The notes: a model not told the origin generated them from the sequence alone. A stretch of 64,000 nt of DNA from Sabethes cyaneus (GCF_943734655.1 NC_071355.1:76211449-76275448); one strand, 5' to 3'. Shown: positions 1-14,399, numbered from the stretch's first letter. Numbers and translations: made by a program.

Positions 1-2039
<2,039 letters not shown>

Positions 2040-2206
2040 CAGTGGGTAAATATATAGAATTCAGCATTAAGGAAAGGTAAATGAGGGGCCTGGAAATAAG
2101 CCCATGCAAGAGTCACTTGGCATCGAATGGCTTGATTCTACTAAGATTCGAACCCACGACCACTCGCTTGTCAAAGCAGACTTGGTAACCTTGCGGCTAC
2201 GGAGCC
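2040..2206 (-). mobile_element. tRNA-derived SINE copy
   Basis: Read on the minus strand, the unit starts near 2205 with a tRNA-like head. It has a degenerate A box (TAGCCGCAAGG) and a good B box (GGTTCGAATCT), with the spacing expected for an RNA polymerase III promoter. A body follows that ends near 2040. Part of the body recurs near 50550-50606 and 51234-51258, and a shorter piece near 56565-56580, which supports a dispersed family. It abuts the decayed RTE copy on its right. It resembles the tRNA-derived SINEs known in mosquitoes (Feilai type); the family name is inference. Confidence 0.6.
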
Positions 2207-3735
2207 CCCCTATCGTACCTCTTGCTTCGGTGCCCGCTCGTCGGATCACTCCCTGAAAAGCGATGCTGAACAGCATGCAGGATATCTCGTCAACTTGGCT
2301 CAACCCTCGCCGCTCCTCGAAGGGACTCGAGAGCGGCTCGATCCAATGTAACTCTGACCAGTCGCATCCCTTTATCCGGTAAACCGTGTTTGTGCATTGT
2401 CTGCCATAGCTGGTTTCGATCGACTGTATCGTATGCTGCGTTGAAATCAATAAAGATGTCAATAAATGTTGGGAGCACAACGTGCCCACGCATCACGTTG
2501 TACTCCCGACATTTCTGCAAGGTCTGTCGGATGGTCCGCAGCTGCGCGAGCCCCCATGAAGCCCACCTGCTAATCATCTACGAATCCTTGTGCTATCAGC
2601 CGGCATAGCATGATCAGGGAGGATACCGTGCAGGTGGTGTTTACCAGTGATAGTTGCAGCAGTCGAGTCGATCATTTGTTTTTATAGATAGGATAAACCA
2701 CTCCGGTATCTTCATCCTACCAAATCTAGTAAATAATCCAGTGTAGAGGCGTAGCCAGCGTTCCTCGCCCATGTCTGTCGGTAGGCGCTCCTTACCAGCG
2801 GTATTGTTGGTCTTCAGCAAGACGATTTCTCGTTTGACTTCTTGGAGATCAGGTGCTGTGGTATTACCAGGTTAACTTTCGTTCCACCTCCTTCTACAAC
2901 GTCTCTTTATTCTGCCCCTGTCTTTGAGATTAGAAGCTCCTAACTCCTCGGAAAAAGGTAGTGCCTCATCCGTTGTTTCTTGCGTAGTTCTCGACAAATT
3001 CCAGGTTATCTAGCTACCAAATGTGCAGCCGAGGAGGACGGCTGTGACGTACCAGGTACACGGCTGATAGTATTCAGCACACATATACTGTTACTAAGAG
3101 ATGGTTACAGTCAATATCCTCACTCGGTAGGGAACAAATGTTGCTGATGTTAGAGAAGAACTGGTCATCAATAAGAACGTGGTCAATCTGGTTCGTTGTA
3201 CGTTGGTGAGGTAATTTCTAGGTAGTTTTGTGGATATCTCTTCGTGGGAAAAAGATTCGAATCACCAGGCCTCGGAAAGCTACGAAGTTTATACATCGTT
3301 GGCGGTTATCGTTCCTGTCGGTGTGCAGGCCATGGGGTCCTATCACCGGTCTATACATTTCTACTCTACCGACCTGATTTCCTACAGAGCTACGACAGCT
3401 ACGATACCGCGTTTACGGGGTTCAAGTTGTTCAAGCAAGTACTGAGTACCCATTCGTCATCCTTGTTTTGTCACCTAGGTCGATGCGGAATATTCCGATC
3501 TGTATTTGCTTGAATGTTTGTAGTAAGTTGGGTTTAGGTAGTTTCCCTTACTAGGACCTCGCTACCAAGCCATCTTATAGTGTCGTGACAATACAATGCC
3601 TCCTTCCCTGTTGATATTCAACTTTAGTTTCCACCGGGGTGGTTACCCGATCTCCACTATGGCTGCTTGTAATCCGGCTGTTACCACGAGCAGATGGGAT
3701 AGAAGTTGCTGGATAAAAGGCTAAGGACCACTAGG
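2207..3735 (-). pseudogene. decayed RTE-clade non-LTR retrotransposon copy
   Basis: Minus-strand translation gives broken pieces of the RTE protein, including DFNAAYDTVDRNQLW and RRGLSQVDEISCMLF, which match the reverse transcriptase of the intact element at 45206-48220. The right end (about 3630-3735) matches the 5' untranslated part of that element, including the run read on the plus strand as TTACCCGATCTCCAC. Frameshifts and stops occur throughout. The 3' part is missing: the copy stops in the RT domain, where the SINE begins. It cannot encode a product. Confidence 0.8.
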
Positions 3736-3739
3736 GGTC

Positions 3740-5560
3740 TGTGTTACGCATTATCTAGCCATTGTATTGTACCGTAAGAAATTCGTGATATAAGTATTAC
3801 CATTCATAGTGCATTTTCATGAAAGATATACTGGAACCCAGAAATTATGAGTCATTTTTCTTATTTAGGAGTTTGAATTTCTTTCTGTTCAGCAGCTGGT
3901 GACAATGAAGCCCAAACCTTACAACACGCAGATTGTCGTGGTGTTGTTTTATAGTCATAAAGCGAATTTTGAAAAGTACCGGTTAAAGAACACTTTATAT
4001 TTTAGAATGAAAGATCCTATGATCATCTTCCGTTTTGTTTCAAGAACCAGCACAAGAAAAGTAAAGAGGAGCAGTGCAAAACAAATATATACAGAGAAAT
4101 ACGACTAATTAAAGGAATGAAGAGAAATTGTGAAAGTTTGTAATAATAATACAAAACCACCGGACGAAAATGAGTGTTTCGGTTAAATCAACTCATCAAA
4201 CAGAACCTCATGTCATTAAGTTCCGATCGTGGTGTCAATCCCAAACGGCATGGAAGTTGTGGATTAATAAGTGCACATCTAGGGCTCACCTGCTCACTCG
4301 GACACTGGCCGCCACACTATTACGGTACTGAAAAGTCTTCGCCACCTGGGAGGTAGTTTCGCTGACGAAACGGTAATAAACTACAGAAATAGTAAAACAA
4401 ATATAACTTAATTGCACGTTATTGCCAGTCTCAAACGCAGAGAGAGAAAGGGCAGCGGCTGCAAAACCCGAACGCCGGGCAAAGCCATTAAACCAGCGAT
4501 GTTGAGTGATCTGTTGCGACAGGATCATGAACTTGATCAATTCGTACAATAAAAAAATATCATCTCCCTCACATGTGCGGAAATTATACTCAACTAATTT
4601 AATTAACGATTGCTTCATTAAGTGGTTAAAAATGTTGCTGCGGCATCCGTCTGGAGGACTTCATAAATTGAGAAATAATACCGACGGAACCGGACTCAAT
4701 GTGAGCGGAAATAAAATTCACGAAACGGTTTTGAAGCGACGACTTAGTTTCGGGTGGTACCGTGGGATGGGGTTACCTTCGTTATGCTAATCCTTTCCAC
4801 TTAGTAAAATAACTGTTAATCTCCAATAACAGATAATTGATAGTACTATTTGAAAATACTTAATCTTATATTATGAGACAAGTAACAGAATAATTTTAAT
4901 TTCATTCTACGGTAATAATAATTTTGCATCAGATCGAATCAGCAGAACAGTCCTGGCGGGAAGCGAAACATAAAGAGCATGAAATACAAAATATGCAAAT
5001 ACGACCGACTAACCTACATCTTGTCGGTTGACAGCAAAATGCACTCCCTGTGGCTGGTCAAGAACTCAACGTGCAACGAAGCGACTCTTAGACGCCGGGG
5101 CATCAGAGCGTAGGTTCCGCGTAGCGAATGTAAGTACCATTGACACTTCCAGATGGCCTGGTCCGTTTCTTTTTGTTTCTCCCATTGAAGATTAGCACGA
5201 ACTGACCCGAAGTTTATCGGACGGTAATTATTAACTGCCGCTACGGAATGGGAAAACGTTCAGGATGCGGAGAAATCGTCCACAAAGGCGGTGGCAATTT
5301 CGGCATTTTATTCATTCACTTCCGAGCCAAGCATTACTCAAAGGAAACCGTTGAGCATTCACTAGGAATAAGCAAACAGACGAGAAACTCTGAAATATAA
5401 TCAGTTTAAATTTCATTCTTTCCCCCAAATATGCTTTTATATGTAGAAAAAAATAGACGCGCATTGATTTATATCAATGTTTATCCCTGCCTGTCTGTAT
5501 GAACTCATTAGTGCAACTATATTTTTGTATCTATTGTGAATATCTTGCATAATGGAAAGT
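3740..5560. other. no recognised gene
   Basis: Mixed AT-rich sequence with some moderately GC-rich patches (about 4430-4500 and 5030-5320). No coding frame, splice structure or terminal repeat could be supported. The more GC-rich patches could be unique host sequence. Confidence 0.4.
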
Positions 5561-5689
5561 TTTCTAGGATGGAAGCAAAAGTTCCCTCCAGTTCAACCTT
5601 GGCACTAACACCATTTGGTCAACCAAGCTCCCTGCCAACAACCATGTTCCTATTCCTTTAAACGTTTGCTCTTCGTATTACACCTTCCA

Positions 5690-5990
5690 AATCAATGCTA
5701 AATCGCAGGTTAAAGAGTATATTTTCTTGCTTTAATCCTTCTAACGTCACGAAAGTGGTAGAAGACTCACCCACTATTCTGGCGCATGATTTTGACCCTT
5801 CTCGCAATGCACGAATCAGCTTAACTAGTGACTACCAGAGCTCATTTCATTCGACTGAATCGTACGCCGCATTAAGGTCAACTCTCACGAAAATCAGCTT
5901 AATACTCGCCGACGAAGGATTCCGCTAACGGTCTCTATTTACAGAACAGGATACAGGAGAGTATCTTCTGGACAGAATTCAGTAATATTA
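5690..5990 (-). pseudogene. reverse transcriptase fragment, RTE-like
   Basis: Minus-strand translation gives VDLNAAYDSVE followed by KLIRALREGSKSCARI. This corresponds to the FVDFKAAYD block and the following helix of RTE-type reverse transcriptases. The piece is about 100 codons and interrupted. The wording KSC.RI suggests a different RTE subfamily from the intact copy at 45 kb. The exact ends are unclear. Confidence 0.6.
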
Positions 5991-6162
5991 TGCCTTGATA
6001 GTTTTTACAGGGTGAGTAGCAATAAATGTCAATAAATTTAATGGTCACAAAAATAAGACGTATGCATAAATTTTAATTATGAGTGTATTTTGTGTAAAGT
6101 ATATCCATAACATTTGCCTTGAATTAGTCCAATTCAAATCGTTGTCCATTTGCTCGAATAAC

Positions 6163-6395
6163 CAGATCGGCTCAAAATGCATCCTAAGGTCCACCCAAGA
6201 ACTCGCGTTGAAAAATCCTTCGATTTAATACCCCTTTTACCATATTACTGAAGAAAATTCAAAATGGCCAAATTTCAGTTCCGGTAGAACCGACAACGGA
6301 TATTCCGGAATGTCCAGATCGGGTCAAAATACATCCAAAAGTCCACATAAGGACTCGCCTTGAAAAAACCTTTAATTTTATTTCACATGCTACTT
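6163..6395. repeat. two-copy direct repeat, ~149 bp period
   Basis: The segment starting CCAGATCGG at about 6163 recurs at about 6311, with clear alignment over some 80 bp and scattered substitutions (CAAAATGCATCC versus CAAAATACATCC). The divergence suggests an old tandem duplication. No coding role is visible. Confidence 0.65.
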
Positions 6396-6594
6396 ATGAC
6401 GTCAAAAAAAATCCCACTACGATCTGGAATATCTCCGGGAAAATGGAACCATAATTTATTAACTTATTTTTTCATTAAAGGCCAATCTATTGTGGTTCAT
6501 TTAAGACTATTTGCATAAAAATCGAATGAAAATAAGTGGAGATAAAGCCAAAAGTGTAATTGCAAGTACCATCATTTTTTATGTCGGGGACGTA

Positions 6595-7906
6595 GGGGAA
6601 CAAGGGGTAAGAAGGCCCGGCGGGGTAAGAGGGACCACATCGATTTCGTCAAGAAATCCTTAAATTTTCTACAAATGCCCCAGTATGTTTTGTTTATTAA
6701 CCTATCTAAACACTTTCGAGACAACCTGTGGCACTCGGCCGTATCCAACGTCAAAACTAGAATCAAAACAAACTTTTCGTTCGCAGTGTCTTCATGCGAT
6801 ATAATTTCAGCAGCAACAAATTTAAGGTTTTTCAGCAAAAAAAAGCTAAGTATTTTGACGTTTCTCTTACCACTGACTTTAATTGGGCAATTCTTGTTCT
6901 GCGTGTGGCGGAAAATGTATATAAAATAGTACGGATTGAGAGATAAAAGCAAAATAATGTAAATTGTTAGCTAGGGGTAAGACGGGCCATTTTTCACGGG
7001 GTAAAAAGGCCATACGTCATAGTGCTCGTAATTGCCTAAAGTTCTTCTGTTTAGTGTCTTAATAGATTTTAAAAATATTGAATGAAAAAACCAAGCTTTT
7101 TCTTGTTAAATTTGACCAACTATTTTATTATTCTGACAGATACACATTTCGTTTACGACTTGCAGGCTTCATCAGTGTCTTTTTCGAAATAGAGTACACC
7201 TGTAATAAAAATTATCCCTGAATCTGAGATCATCGTGTCTAACACAGAGCCTCCCACGTCAAAAGAAGCCAGCAAGTGCCATTCGAATAACACAATCAAT
7301 GTAAATTTAGATCTAACGAAATCAAAATTCGATGATTCCAATTCACTTAACGTTGCCTTCTTTACCTTCACGTAAAGTTAATGGTATTCGAAGAGTAAAC
7401 GTCCTGCTGACAAATCAACAAAAATAACGCCAAGAAAAGAGCAAATAAAAACCAGTGGAGTAAAATAACGTCTATTCTTATTTTAAAAATTGAACTAGTA
7501 GTAAAGTGCCTTCTTTTAGCAGGTGTCTAAATTAAACTATACCTGTACCTATAGCATGTACCTAAAACCCCTTAAGAACATGTTCTTACTTAGTTAATAA
7601 TATTGAAATTGTGTTTACAACTCAAAGAAGCCTTCAAATCTGCCACAATCCGCTTTACTCCACCATGGTCCGACTTACCCCTTTGGTGGTCCTTCTTACC
7701 CCGCCTGGTTATGAACGAGTAATTTTTAGACGTTTCGGAAATTGATGAAAAATCACGGAAAAATAAACTAATTAATTCTGTATATAATTTTTAATGGTAG
7801 ATAAATGAATGCTTTTCCATGTGTGGAACAAGAAAATGTAAATTTTCGTATACATTTTATTTCAGCAATTTATTCGCTTAGGGGGACCGTCTTACCCCGT
7901 CTTCCC
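6595..7906. mobile_element. TIR element with GGGGTAAGA subterminal repeats
   Basis: The left end (GGGGAACAAGGGGTAAGAAG) and the inverted right end (GGGAAGACGGGGTAAGACGG on the opposite strand) form imperfect terminal repeats. The motif GGGGTAAGA followed by C/G-rich bases recurs near both ends (about 6631, 6973, 6997 on plus; 7669, 7688, 7889 inverted). Such clusters usually serve as transposase binding sites in DNA transposons. The interior holds no transposase-like frame, so it is probably non-autonomous. Target duplication and exact ends are unsure. Confidence 0.65.
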
Positions 7907-8077
7907 ATAAAGGTTAAACACGTCCAAATAACACTGACAGTTTTTACAACTCACCTTTAATGGAGTGCTAAGGTTTCTAACCAGTGATCCCAGATCTACG
8001 GGTTTAGGAATTTTCTACGGACTTACCGATCAAGTGCTTATATACACGGATTTTTATAAACTTTACTTAAAAATTAG

Positions 8078-9744
8078 CAGAGGTGGGCACCGCTAACCGA
8101 TATGTTAGCTTCGCTAACAGCTAAACCGCTAATTCAAAACGTTAGCTTCGATAACCGCTAACCGCTAAATTAACCAAAAATTTAGCGGAAGCTAACGCTA
8201 ACCGCTAACCGCTAAATTGGTTAATGGCGCAAATTTAGCAATACTTTTTAAACACCAATTTTAGAAAAAACAAAATCTTCGTTGCAAAGCTTTAAGAAAA
8301 AATATATACAAAAATTGAAAAAATGTGAAAAAAAAGTGAAAAAATTGCAGGCATTCACAAAAAAAACTGTTTTGAAGAACATAACCACATTTAAAAATGG
8401 TGAAGTGGAATCATAGTTTTTTCGATTTTTCTTTGGAGTTTTCCATCACTGGAAAATTTTGTATAACATCTTTCCAAATTATATTTTTTCTGGATTGCCA
8501 ATAAAATTTACTTACGTATTCACTTAAAAATATATGCTCTAATACATGCTTGGTTGCTTGCTTGAATTATCGAAGTAGTACAGGAGATCTCCGAATAAGG
8601 CGATGAGTAATGTTGTCCATACACCGGCATTTCTCAGCTAGCTATCGACCAACAAAACTGATTGTTGATATATTGTTAGAGCTCGTTATAAGCTTGCTAA
8701 CTACCAAAAACCCACTAATTTGACTAAAAGAAAACTGATAAAATGCAGTGGATAAAATGATAGCACCACTCACCACCTTATTCGGGGGACTGCTGTTTAT
8801 GAATATTTTATGAATTCGACTTTTTTGGTCATCACTCAGAAATAACACTATCGTGAAATTTTAATCCCGAACAAGCACACAGTTATCAGCTTGTGAAACA
8901 AGAAAGAAATATTTTGGAAATGTTCCATAAGGTAGAGTATAGTTTTTCTAAGTTTACTTTGAAATTTTTCGCTTCCATGGAAAATTTTGTGAAAAACTGT
9001 TTTCCAGATAATAATTTTGCTGGATTATTGAGAAAACTTCGTTACATTTTCATAATATTTCTTCAAAGATGCTTGGTTCAAGAGTTATGAATTTTCGAAA
9101 TAATGTATGTGATGTATAAGTGTAGTAAATAAATCGAAAAATTTTTCTTGATATTTTCTGAGATTATATATAATAGATAATAGATTAATATATAACCTAT
9201 AGGTGATCGCAAGTTTTTGAAATATTGATTTATTTTATGAGTCCTTTAACTGTGCCCACGTACAAAAGTTTATGAAGTTTTGGGACTCTTCGATCCAGGT
9301 CTATGGGTAATATTGATAGATAATTGACATATTCCAGCGTTACGGGAAACCATCCCTACTATGTACATCAATTGCTATTTCATCAAATCCCTGGAATTCA
9401 AGTGGAAGATCATGTCTTCTTTAATCAACTATTTTACAAGGTATTTGCCAAAAAGCTGGTGAAACAGGAAGCATTTCTCACAGTAAAAATGGGTGCTTTT
9501 TTATTTTATTTGTCCCGTAACGCTGGAATGTGTCAATTGCTCTAAAGAAAATTTAGGAAATTCATATTTCAAAATTTTCCTTTTGCTAAAAAAAGTTAGC
9601 GGTTTATTCAGCGGCACATAAATTTAGCGGAAGCTAACGAAAACGCTAACGGTTTTAAAAATTAGCGAAAACGCTAACCGCTAACCAAAATGTTAGCTGA
9701 GCTAATTAGCTGTTAGCGGATTAGCGGAATTGTGCCCACCTCTG
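8078..9744. mobile_element. non-autonomous hAT-type element, 1.67 kb
   Basis: The ends are CAGAGGTGGGCAC and its inverse GTGCCCACCTCTG. They are flanked by a perfect 8-bp direct repeat AAAATTAG (8070-8077 and 9745-9752), the target duplication size and CAG..CTG end type of hAT transposons. Both subterminal regions are packed with GCTAACCGCTAA-like repeats in both orientations. The interior has a diverged ~500-bp internal duplication (about 8440-8540 versus 8955-9080) and no transposase frame. A smaller TIR element is nested inside it. Confidence 0.85.
9322..9538. mobile_element. 217-bp TIR element nested in the hAT element
   Basis: Terminal inverted repeats of 26 bp (AATTGACATATTCCAGCGTT... 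at 9322-9347, inverse at 9513-9538) match at 25 of 26 positions. The element lies wholly inside the 8078-9744 hAT-type unit, so it inserted later. No coding capacity. The superfamily cannot be assigned from the ends alone. Confidence 0.75.
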
Positions 9745-9874
9745 AAAATTAGAAAGGTTCATTCAGTTACAAAAATTAACGCTGCCATGTTGTCAATCCG
9801 AACTTGCATTTGTCATTTTGAAGGTAAATTATATGCATTAACAGCATATTATTCTTCACTCTCAGGCTTTTGCT

Positions 9875-10178
9875 TTCTGACCATTGCATATTCAAATTTA
9901 TATCAATCCAATATTTTTCTAAATGTGGTACGGAAAACCCAAGTTGCAATGAAGGTTTTATTACACTCTTATGATGGTTTTTATGACCAAAATACCATCA
10001 TACGAGTGTTATAAAACTCGAAACTCTTCTGACCATTGCATATTCAAATTTATATCAATCCAATATTTTTCTAATTGTGGTACGGAAAACCCAAGTTGCA
10101 ATGAAGGTTTTATTACACTCTTATAATGGTTTTTATGACCAAAATACCATCATACGAGTGTTATAAAACTCGAAAGTT
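9875..10178. repeat. tandem duplication of a 152-bp unit
   Basis: The unit beginning TTCTGACCATTGCATATTC at 9875 recurs at 10027 with only a few differences, so the duplication is recent. Each unit contains an imperfect hairpin formed by TTATTACACTCTTATGATGG and its inverse around the central GACCAAAATACC. Confidence 0.9.
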
Positions 10179-10399
10179 TTATAAGTTACCTGGGAAGGCA
10201 TAATCATAATATTTCCATTTCTATTTCTTTCCACATTCAAAATGTGGAACAGTTCCTAATATTATTTCTGTAGTGCGATAGAGTTTCAAAATCAAACATA
10301 TTAGGTTGATCTTTATAACCAAGTAGCTGGAATCCCTGCTCTATATGTATTATATGTGCTCTTTTTACTAGATAATTTAAGCTGTTGGATTGTTTTACA

Positions 10400-11130
10400 T
10401 TGTGGCCTATAGAAAGCGATGAAGAAATTACTAAAATACATAGAAAAGACAACGAAGAGCCGACGACAAGACAGCCGAAAGATGACGAAAATTTTATGAC
10501 AAGACGACCGAACGACGCCACGCCAGACAATAAAACAGGCAAATTAGACGACGAACAGATGACGAATACACGTTAGCAAACATCGAAAAATCGACAAAAA
10601 GAAAAAATACAACACTTTTATTGATTTGATAACAAACAGGGCGAATTTTATCAGAAAAGCGGCGGAATACGGCAAAAAACCAGCAAAGAGATGACAGGAA
10701 GACTGCGAAAAGCCACCGAAAAGGCAGCGATAATATAACGAAAAAACAACGATAAAATGATGAACATACAGCAAATAAACGACAAACGACTCGAAAAAGG
10801 CAGTGAGAACAGTGATAACGAAAAGACGACGGAAATTTGGCAAAGAAGTGAAGACAAGTAGGCAAAAAGACGAATACCAACAAAAGTACGGCGAAAAAAG
10901 GCCGAAAAACGCCAAAAAATTACTAAAATAGCAGCATAAAACAACGAAAGATGAATGAACAGACAATAAAGAGACAGTAAAACAGCGACAAAAATGCCAA
11001 TGGAACTACATTAAATAAAAAAAAACACAAAAAATGATAGAAAAATGTTAACAAATCCCCGAAAAAACAAATAGACAATATAAAGACGCCAGAAAGACAG
11101 ATGTTCAAAGTAACGTTAAACGCCTAACAA
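10400..11130. repeat. strand-asymmetric A/G/C-rich low-complexity tract
   Basis: For about 730 bp the plus strand is dominated by short degenerate words such as GACGAAAA, ACGACAAGA and GCGAAAAA, with very little T. Because stop codons are rare in the complementary reading, it gives several overlapping long frames rich in F, S, L and C. These are compositional artefacts rather than genes. The tract looks like a degenerated short-unit satellite. Confidence 0.7.
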
Positions 11131-11627
11131 ACGTCAAAAAAAAAGTAAAAAACGAGGGGTCAATCCCGGTATAGTGGCAGGCATTCAGTGCAGTGAGAGG
11201 CGTCACGCCGAGAACTCTGTGTTATAAAAGCATTAATTTTTTCAAATATGTACAATAGAGTGTCCCAAAATAGCACTATGTCAGAAAACCCGGTGGCTCA
11301 CCCTTGAATTGATAGCTTAGGGTGTCACAACAAAACTTTTATATGGCGTTAACATTGGTTGACGCGATTTAGGGGTCGCACATTTGAGTTTTATGAAAAA
11401 ATGGCATTTTTCAGGATTAAATTCAAAATATTATTTTTAGAAATGTTAAAGTAGATGAAACAAGGCACTTAAATATTTTTTTCACAATCATTGAGATCTG
11501 ATACATTCATAAAATTCTTGAGCTTAAATGGTGCCAAATTGTGTGGAAAGTGCATATTTCCTGTTATCAAAAAGCGTTTAAAATAAATAGTTCAAGTTTT
11601 TTCATTCACCACTTTCACGTAAAATTA

Positions 11628-12101
11628 GGCCATTACAAATATTTTATAAAGTTTTTGTCCTTCCGGTGTTCGGCCACTGAAGGGGGGGGGGGGGGGCGAA
11701 AAAAAAGCAAAGTGAATTTTTTAATCTAGCAAAAAAAACATGGATTTTAAGAATTTGTATTTAAAGTTTAAACGTGAAAACCGAATCTATTCTTGCTTAT
11801 AATATATACGTTATTATTTTCTATGCAAAAATATACGAAAAAAGACAAAAACAAAGGAAAATTTTTTTGGACCATTCCATTGTCCGAATTTCCATTTCTG
11901 TTTCGTGCTAGAAGCGTTAATTCAACTCGGAGACTCATTTTTCGAGTTTTCCAGACTGTAGAGCCCACAGACAATTGATTTTATAAAAAGAAATTTGACT
12001 CATATCCTACAAATTATTTTTTTGCCCCCCCCCCCCCCGTTTTTTCAAGCCAATTTCCAAGGCGGGGGTGATAAAAACTTTAAATATGATTTGCAATGGC
12101 C
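11628..12101. mobile_element. Harbinger-like MITE, copy 1 (474 bp)
   Basis: The ends GGCCATTACAAAT and ATTTGCAATGGCC are inverted, with a TTA direct repeat on each side (11625-11627, 12102-12104), the 3-bp target type of PIF/Harbinger transposons. A run of 15 G (11682-11696) near the left end and 14 C (12025-12038) near the right end belong to the subterminal repeats. A second copy in opposite orientation lies at 37954-38443. No coding capacity. The element sits between the two arms of a larger inverted repeat. Confidence 0.8.
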
Positions 12102-12559
12102 TTACTAAAATTTGAAAATTCATAAAATCATAAAATCGTAAATACTTCAGCGAAATTTGAACATACGTGCATACTTTCTTCGGCAAATTTGTTCATCATA
12201 AAATTTCCCATCTATTCAGTATAGCTACGCTCTAAGACAATGTTCGATACCCTGCTTTGACATTTATTTAAATGATGAAATTTCGAAAATTTTGAAATTT
12301 TGCCAAATTTAATAAATTTTTGTAACCAAATATGACTCCAGACAAGCCACCATAACTTTTTTATGAATGTATCAGATCTCAATGATTGTGAAAACAATAT
12401 TCAAGTGCCTTGCTTTACCTAATTTAACATTTCTAAAAATATTATTTTGAATTTACTCCTAAAAAATGCCATTTTTCCATTAAATGTGCGACCCCTAAAT
12501 CGCTTCAGCCGGCGTCAACATTATGCCATATATTGTCAGTTCAGAGAAAAATTCTCATC

Positions 12560-13384
12560 GAGCGATTTTGAACGAAAAAGAAGAAGCAACCCCGCAGTTG
12601 TCAAACTTCTCAAACACTGAAACAAAAACGCCGTTATGAATAACACGTGATACACTCATAATTGGAAATGCACAAAAATAAAATTTTCGCGCAAATCGTC
12701 ACAAAAAAATTTTATTCCGAAGAACTAACGTCTGTTTTTTTTTTTCATTTAAATATAGAAAAACGTTTATCTAGTCACATATTGCCATATTTTACTTACT
12801 CACATATTGAAAAAACGTCACGTCGAAATTTATTTGTTTATAACATTCAAACAACCGAACCGATTTTAATGATTTTGGTTCCAAATGAAAAGTTTTACTG
12901 TGAAGTTTTTAGGGAAAGTATTAAGCTGAAGCAATAATACACTTCTAATTAAAAATACGCGTGAATAATAATCTTTTAATTATGTTGGATTTGGTGTAGG
13001 CCAAAATTAAATTACCCATAATCCGTACCTATTCAGCTTTTTACGAGCCATACTGGTAGACGTGTTCGTAATATTTGAACAACATTTTTGACATTTCCCT
13101 AATACATCGCACGTTTTCTTTCCTAGGTCTATAGAACAAGACAAATTTTGATATTTAACTTTTGTCATACAAATAAGATTCTAAGTTGAATTTATATATT
13201 ATTAAAATTATGTACTTCTTTAGATTTGGATTTAAGAAAGAATTATCTGATAAACAGTGTAGAAGCCAGGCAGGATATAATTTATTAGGTAGAACTAGGG
13301 TAGAAATATCTACGCCTTCTGGAAAAGAATATGAAGGAATGGGAAAACCCGGTTTTAGTGTAGGAAATCAGGATTCATCGGAAG
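12560..13384. other. no recognised gene
   Basis: AT-rich intergenic DNA. Short open frames here lack coding character or homology that I can recognise. Confidence 0.4.
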
Positions 13385-13720
13385 TCCAGGCGTAGAAATT
13401 GTATGCCTCAAAGCGCACGTGACGTGGCATTGAAATTGATTTGAGCGAGGATGTTTGGAGAGTCCAATTCGCCCACTAAAACTTTCCTGATTAACAGAAC
13501 TCTTTCAGTTTTTCTCCTATTGTCGAGAGTTTCAATGTTGAGTAGGTTGCAGTGGTCTTGATACGGCGGAAGCACTAAAGGGTTTCACCAGGGTAGAAAT
13601 CTCAAAGCATACCGTAAGAATTGTTTGTACTGCTTCCAACCTGGAGGACCAACTTCCAGTGAGGGGCTCCAAACTTCAGCAGCATACTCTAGGATAGAAC
13701 ACACAATAGGCGTTTTTGAC
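13385..13720 (-). pseudogene. CR1/Jockey-type RT C-terminal fragment
   Basis: On the minus strand the sequence reads SILEYAAEVWSPSLE, then QFLRYALRFLPW and VLLIRKVLVGELDSPNIL. This aligns closely with the C-terminal part of the intact CR1 ORF2 at 59172-62246 (SIVEYAAVVWAP, FVRYALRLLPW, LFISDILNSQIDSPDIL). Frames are interrupted. About 680 bp separates it from the upstream RT piece at 14400-14750, where only about 105 bp is expected, so extra DNA has been inserted between them. Confidence 0.75.
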
Positions 13721-14399
13721 AAGCTATCGCCCGCTTAGAGGCGCTGCATAAAAAAAGTGATGAAAAGTAAAATCGCTGTCAAACTCCATACATTTTTGAA
13801 AAAAACTGAAATAAAATGCAGTTTTTGATTAACCCTTTCAATTGTCAGGATTTTAGATAGCGAAATATTGGAAGAAATTTGTTTATCTACGTTAAGGTAA
13901 GTGAAAATATTCGAATTAATTAACTTTATGGCAGAAAAATGTTAATGTTTGATTTTGTACCGCATGAAACAAAAGTACATAGAGTCAGCTGTAAAGTTTA
14001 CATATCCTGGATAGAGAATCACCAATTATTTTCAGTCTTCAGCGTTTTCCAATGTGTTTTCAAATGCTAACGGATTTATTTTCTTGATTAGCATCATCTG
14101 CGCCAAGAACCAAACATATAACCTATCAGTTCGTAAACATAAATACACTTGCGAAGCTCTAATAATCTCCTGAAACAGAAACAATATATATCAAATGAAA
14201 GGTAATGCTTTTTCTTACCTTTATTATCCATTTTCATCATTCCCACTGTTGTTAATTCAATAAAATATTACATTTAAAGTCGCCTATAGAGAAGTACAGA
14301 GAAGTACAGGGAACGTAAGCAAGATGGATATCTAAATTCTTTGGGTACCCTAAATATGAAGCCCAAATTTTGATTGCCTTTAGATATTACATATGAGTA

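Noticed and set aside
2146..2206. tRNA-like sequence considered as a functional tRNA gene
   Set aside because: The A box is degenerate, the cloverleaf cannot be completed with paired acceptor stems, and it is fused to a repeat body, as in SINEs.
10494..11108. Several overlapping minus-strand frames of 60-140 codons rich in F, S, L and C
   Set aside because: They arise from the T-poor plus strand, occupy more than one frame at once, and have no domain or start context.
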